From: Rhizobium sp. Q54
GTDB taxonomy: Bacteria; Pseudomonadota; Alphaproteobacteria; CADEGL01
DNA: 42,825 bases
Direction of reading: 5' to 3'
NCBI GenBank assembly: GCA_945860095.1
Contig: CAMAPP010000008.1
Coordinates: 1-42,825, forward strand
Numbering within the stretch: the stretch's first letter is position 1; the number at the start of each line of letters is the position of its first letter. Below, in pieces: positions 41,256 through 42,825 of the stretch. The notes below the pieces were generated by a model that was given only the letters and a program-made list of their open reading frames with translations, had not been told where the DNA came from and ran no database searches. The translations under genes were made by a program, and so were the position numbers.

Positions 41256-42677
41256 ATGGCACGAAGCGGCGCCAAAACGGCTACGGGCGATCTCAAGGCG
41301 CTCAAGCGCCGGTTGATCGACAAGGGCGTGAAATATTGCTTGGCGTCTTATGTCGACATCCACGGCGTGCCCAAGGCCAAGGGCGTTCCGATCGAGCATT
41401 TCGAACGGATGATGCGCGGCTCGGAGTTGTTTACCGGCGCCGCCATCGACGGCATCGGGCAAGGCCCCAACGAGGACGAACTGGCGGTCTTCCCCGACCC
41501 TCGCGCGGTCACCCAGCTTCCCTGGCGCCCCGATGTCGCGTGGTGCCCGGGCAATCTCAAGTTCCACGACGATCCCTGGCACATGTGCGCGCGGACGATT
41601 CTTGCCCAACAGGTCGCGCGCGCGGCCAAGATGGGTTTCAAGTTCAATCTCGGCGTCGAGTGCGAGATCTACATCGTGCGGCGCGACGGCGATCGCATCG
41701 TGCCGGCCAATCCGCGCGACGTCATTCCGCGCGCGGCCTACGACGTGGTCGGCTTGATGGAGGAGCTCGACTGGATGGACGAAATGGTCCGCACCATGAA
41801 CGAGCTCGGCTGGGACGTCCATTCCTTCGACCACGAGGACGCGAACAGCCAGTTCGAGCTCGACTTCGCCTATTCCGACGTCATGACCATGGCCGATCGC
41901 TTCACCCTGTTTCGCATGATGGCGAAGGAAATCTCGCGCCGCTACGGCTACGAGGCGACGTTCATGCCCAAGCCTTGGGCCGACAAGACGGGTTCGGGCG
42001 CCCATTTCAACATGTCCATCGAGGACACGAAGACCGGCAAGAACCTGTTCGGCGACGCGCGTGACAAGCGCGGGTGCGGCCTGTCCAAGCTCGCCTATTC
42101 CTTCGTCGCCGGCGTGTTGCGCCACGGCCCCGCCATCGCCGCGGTGACATGCCCGATCGTCAATTCCTACAAGCGCCTCGTGAAGACCGGGTCCATGACC
42201 GGATTCACCTGGGCGCCGATCTACGTGACCTACGGCTACAACAACCGCACGAACATGATGCGCGTGCCCTGGGTGCGCCCGCAGATTGAAGGTCCGGAAA
42301 GCGAGCGGCACGGGGTTTATCTATCGGGCGCGCGTCTGGAATGCCGCGCGGTCGATCCGTCATGCAATCCCTATCTCGCCGCCGCCATCATGCTGGCCGC
42401 GGGCCTCGACGGCATCGAGCAAGGCCTCGATCCGGGCGATCCCAATCAGGACAATCTTTATCTCGTGACCGCCGAGGATTTGAAGCGGCGGAAGATCAAG
42501 ACCCTGCCGCGCACGCTGCTGGAGGCGGTCGAGGCTTTTGCCGCCGACCCCTTGGGCAAGCGCGTGTTCGGCGAGGAGCTTGCGCGCAGCTTCATCGAGC
42601 TCAAGGAGAAGGAGTGGTGGGACTACCACAACACCGTCTCCGCCTGGGAAATCGAGCACTATTTGGTGAAATGGTGA
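41256..42677 (+). CDS. glnT: GlnT-type glutamine synthetase family protein
   Basis: 473 residues from ATG at 41256 (GGGGAGAAA upstream). Beta-grasp domain (YVDIHGVPKAKGVPIEHFERM, residues about 30-90), then the catalytic domain: GVECEIYIV (metal Glu), GWDVHSFDHEDANSQFELDF, FMPKPWADKTGSGAHFNMS (ATP/glutamate site), NSYKRLV and ARLECRAVDPSCNPYLAAA. The family ligates ammonia or an amine to glutamate. In alphaproteobacteria GlnT and its relatives include gamma-glutamylmethylamide synthetase and other amine-using forms. With amine- and phosphonate-scavenging genes around, an amine substrate is possible. Only 148 bp of window remain downstream, without a gene. Confidence 0.88.
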   Translation: MARSGAKTATGDLKALKRRLIDKGVKYCLASYVDIHGVPKAKGVPIEHFERMMRGSELFTGAAIDGIGQGPNEDELAVFPDPRAVTQLPWRPDVAWCPGNLKFHDDPWHMCARTILAQQVARAAKMGFKFNLGVECEIYIVRRDGDRIVPANPRDVIPRAAYDVVGLMEELDWMDEMVRTMNELGWDVHSFDHEDANSQFELDFAYSDVMTMADRFTLFRMMAKEISRRYGYEATFMPKPWADKTGSGAHFNMSIEDTKTGKNLFGDARDKRGCGLSKLAYSFVAGVLRHGPAIAAVTCPIVNSYKRLVKTGSMTGFTWAPIYVTYGYNNRTNMMRVPWVRPQIEGPESERHGVYLSGARLECRAVDPSCNPYLAAAIMLAAGLDGIEQGLDPGDPNQDNLYLVTAEDLKRRKIKTLPRTLLEAVEAFAADPLGKRVFGEELARSFIELKEKEWWDYHNTVSAWEIEHYLVKW

Positions 42678-42825
42678 TCCGCGCCGCGGGCGCGGCCGGG
42701 TCGGCGGCCGGCGTGGCGCGGGTCTGGCCGCGCTGCCTTCGTCGATGATCGCGGGCGGCGTTCCGGTATATGCCGCGCGGCGCGGAGATGGCCTCGGCAA
42801 CGGGCCATGCGGTAGCGGTCGAATT

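Overview
The window is high-GC DNA with dense genes, short intergenic gaps and many 4 to 8 bp start/stop overlaps. It reads as the chromosome of an alphaproteobacterium, possibly from the Rhodospirillales/Rhodobacterales side. The basis is a PrtD/HlyD type I secretion pair, a GlnT-type glutamine synthetase, a CIRCE-controlled groESL operon and several Dpp-type and Fe(II)/2-oxoglutarate enzyme genes. The lineage is inferred from gene content only. I see no rRNA, tRNA, CRISPR array, transposase or phage gene.

Region 1 (1-11101) is a type I secretion module. It holds the 3' end of a giant repeat adhesin (Ig-like repeats, cadherin-like repeats, a seven-repeat FG-GAP propeller, RTX repeats), an M24-fold hydrolase, then the ABC exporter and its membrane-fusion partner. 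Region 2 (11129-15890) has a flavin/Fe-S oxidoreductase of the Old Yellow Enzyme/dienoyl-CoA reductase type. Facing it are a DapA-family aldolase and a GlpD-family flavoprotein.

Region 3 (16253-27140) looks like one ten-gene operon. It encodes a Tat-exported substrate-binding protein, two permeases, two ATPases, two atypical SDRs, a secreted lectin-like protein, an orphan molybdenum hydroxylase subunit and an aldo/keto reductase. It appears to import and oxidise an unidentified small molecule. Region 4 (27145-31000) is a 2-aminoethylphosphonate degradation unit (phnW, phnX, a PhyH dioxygenase) divergent from a LysR regulator, with a palindrome between them.

Region 5 (31024-34853) is stress-related: a DegP/HtrA periplasmic protease divergent from groES-groEL, with a good promoter overlapped by CIRCE and a strong terminator after groEL. 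Region 6 (35092-42677) contains a D-2-hydroxyacid dehydrogenase, an EamA transporter, and a minus-strand operon of DUF1116 protein, EamA transporter and two PhyH dioxygenases. This operon is divergent from a GlnT-type glutamine synthetase.

A recurring theme is nitrogen-, phosphonate- and small-organic-compound scavenging: three PhyH oxygenases, PhnWX, DUF1116, GlnT and the Dpp-like importer. A second theme is short tandem duplications of 17 to 36 bp in many gaps and gene ends.
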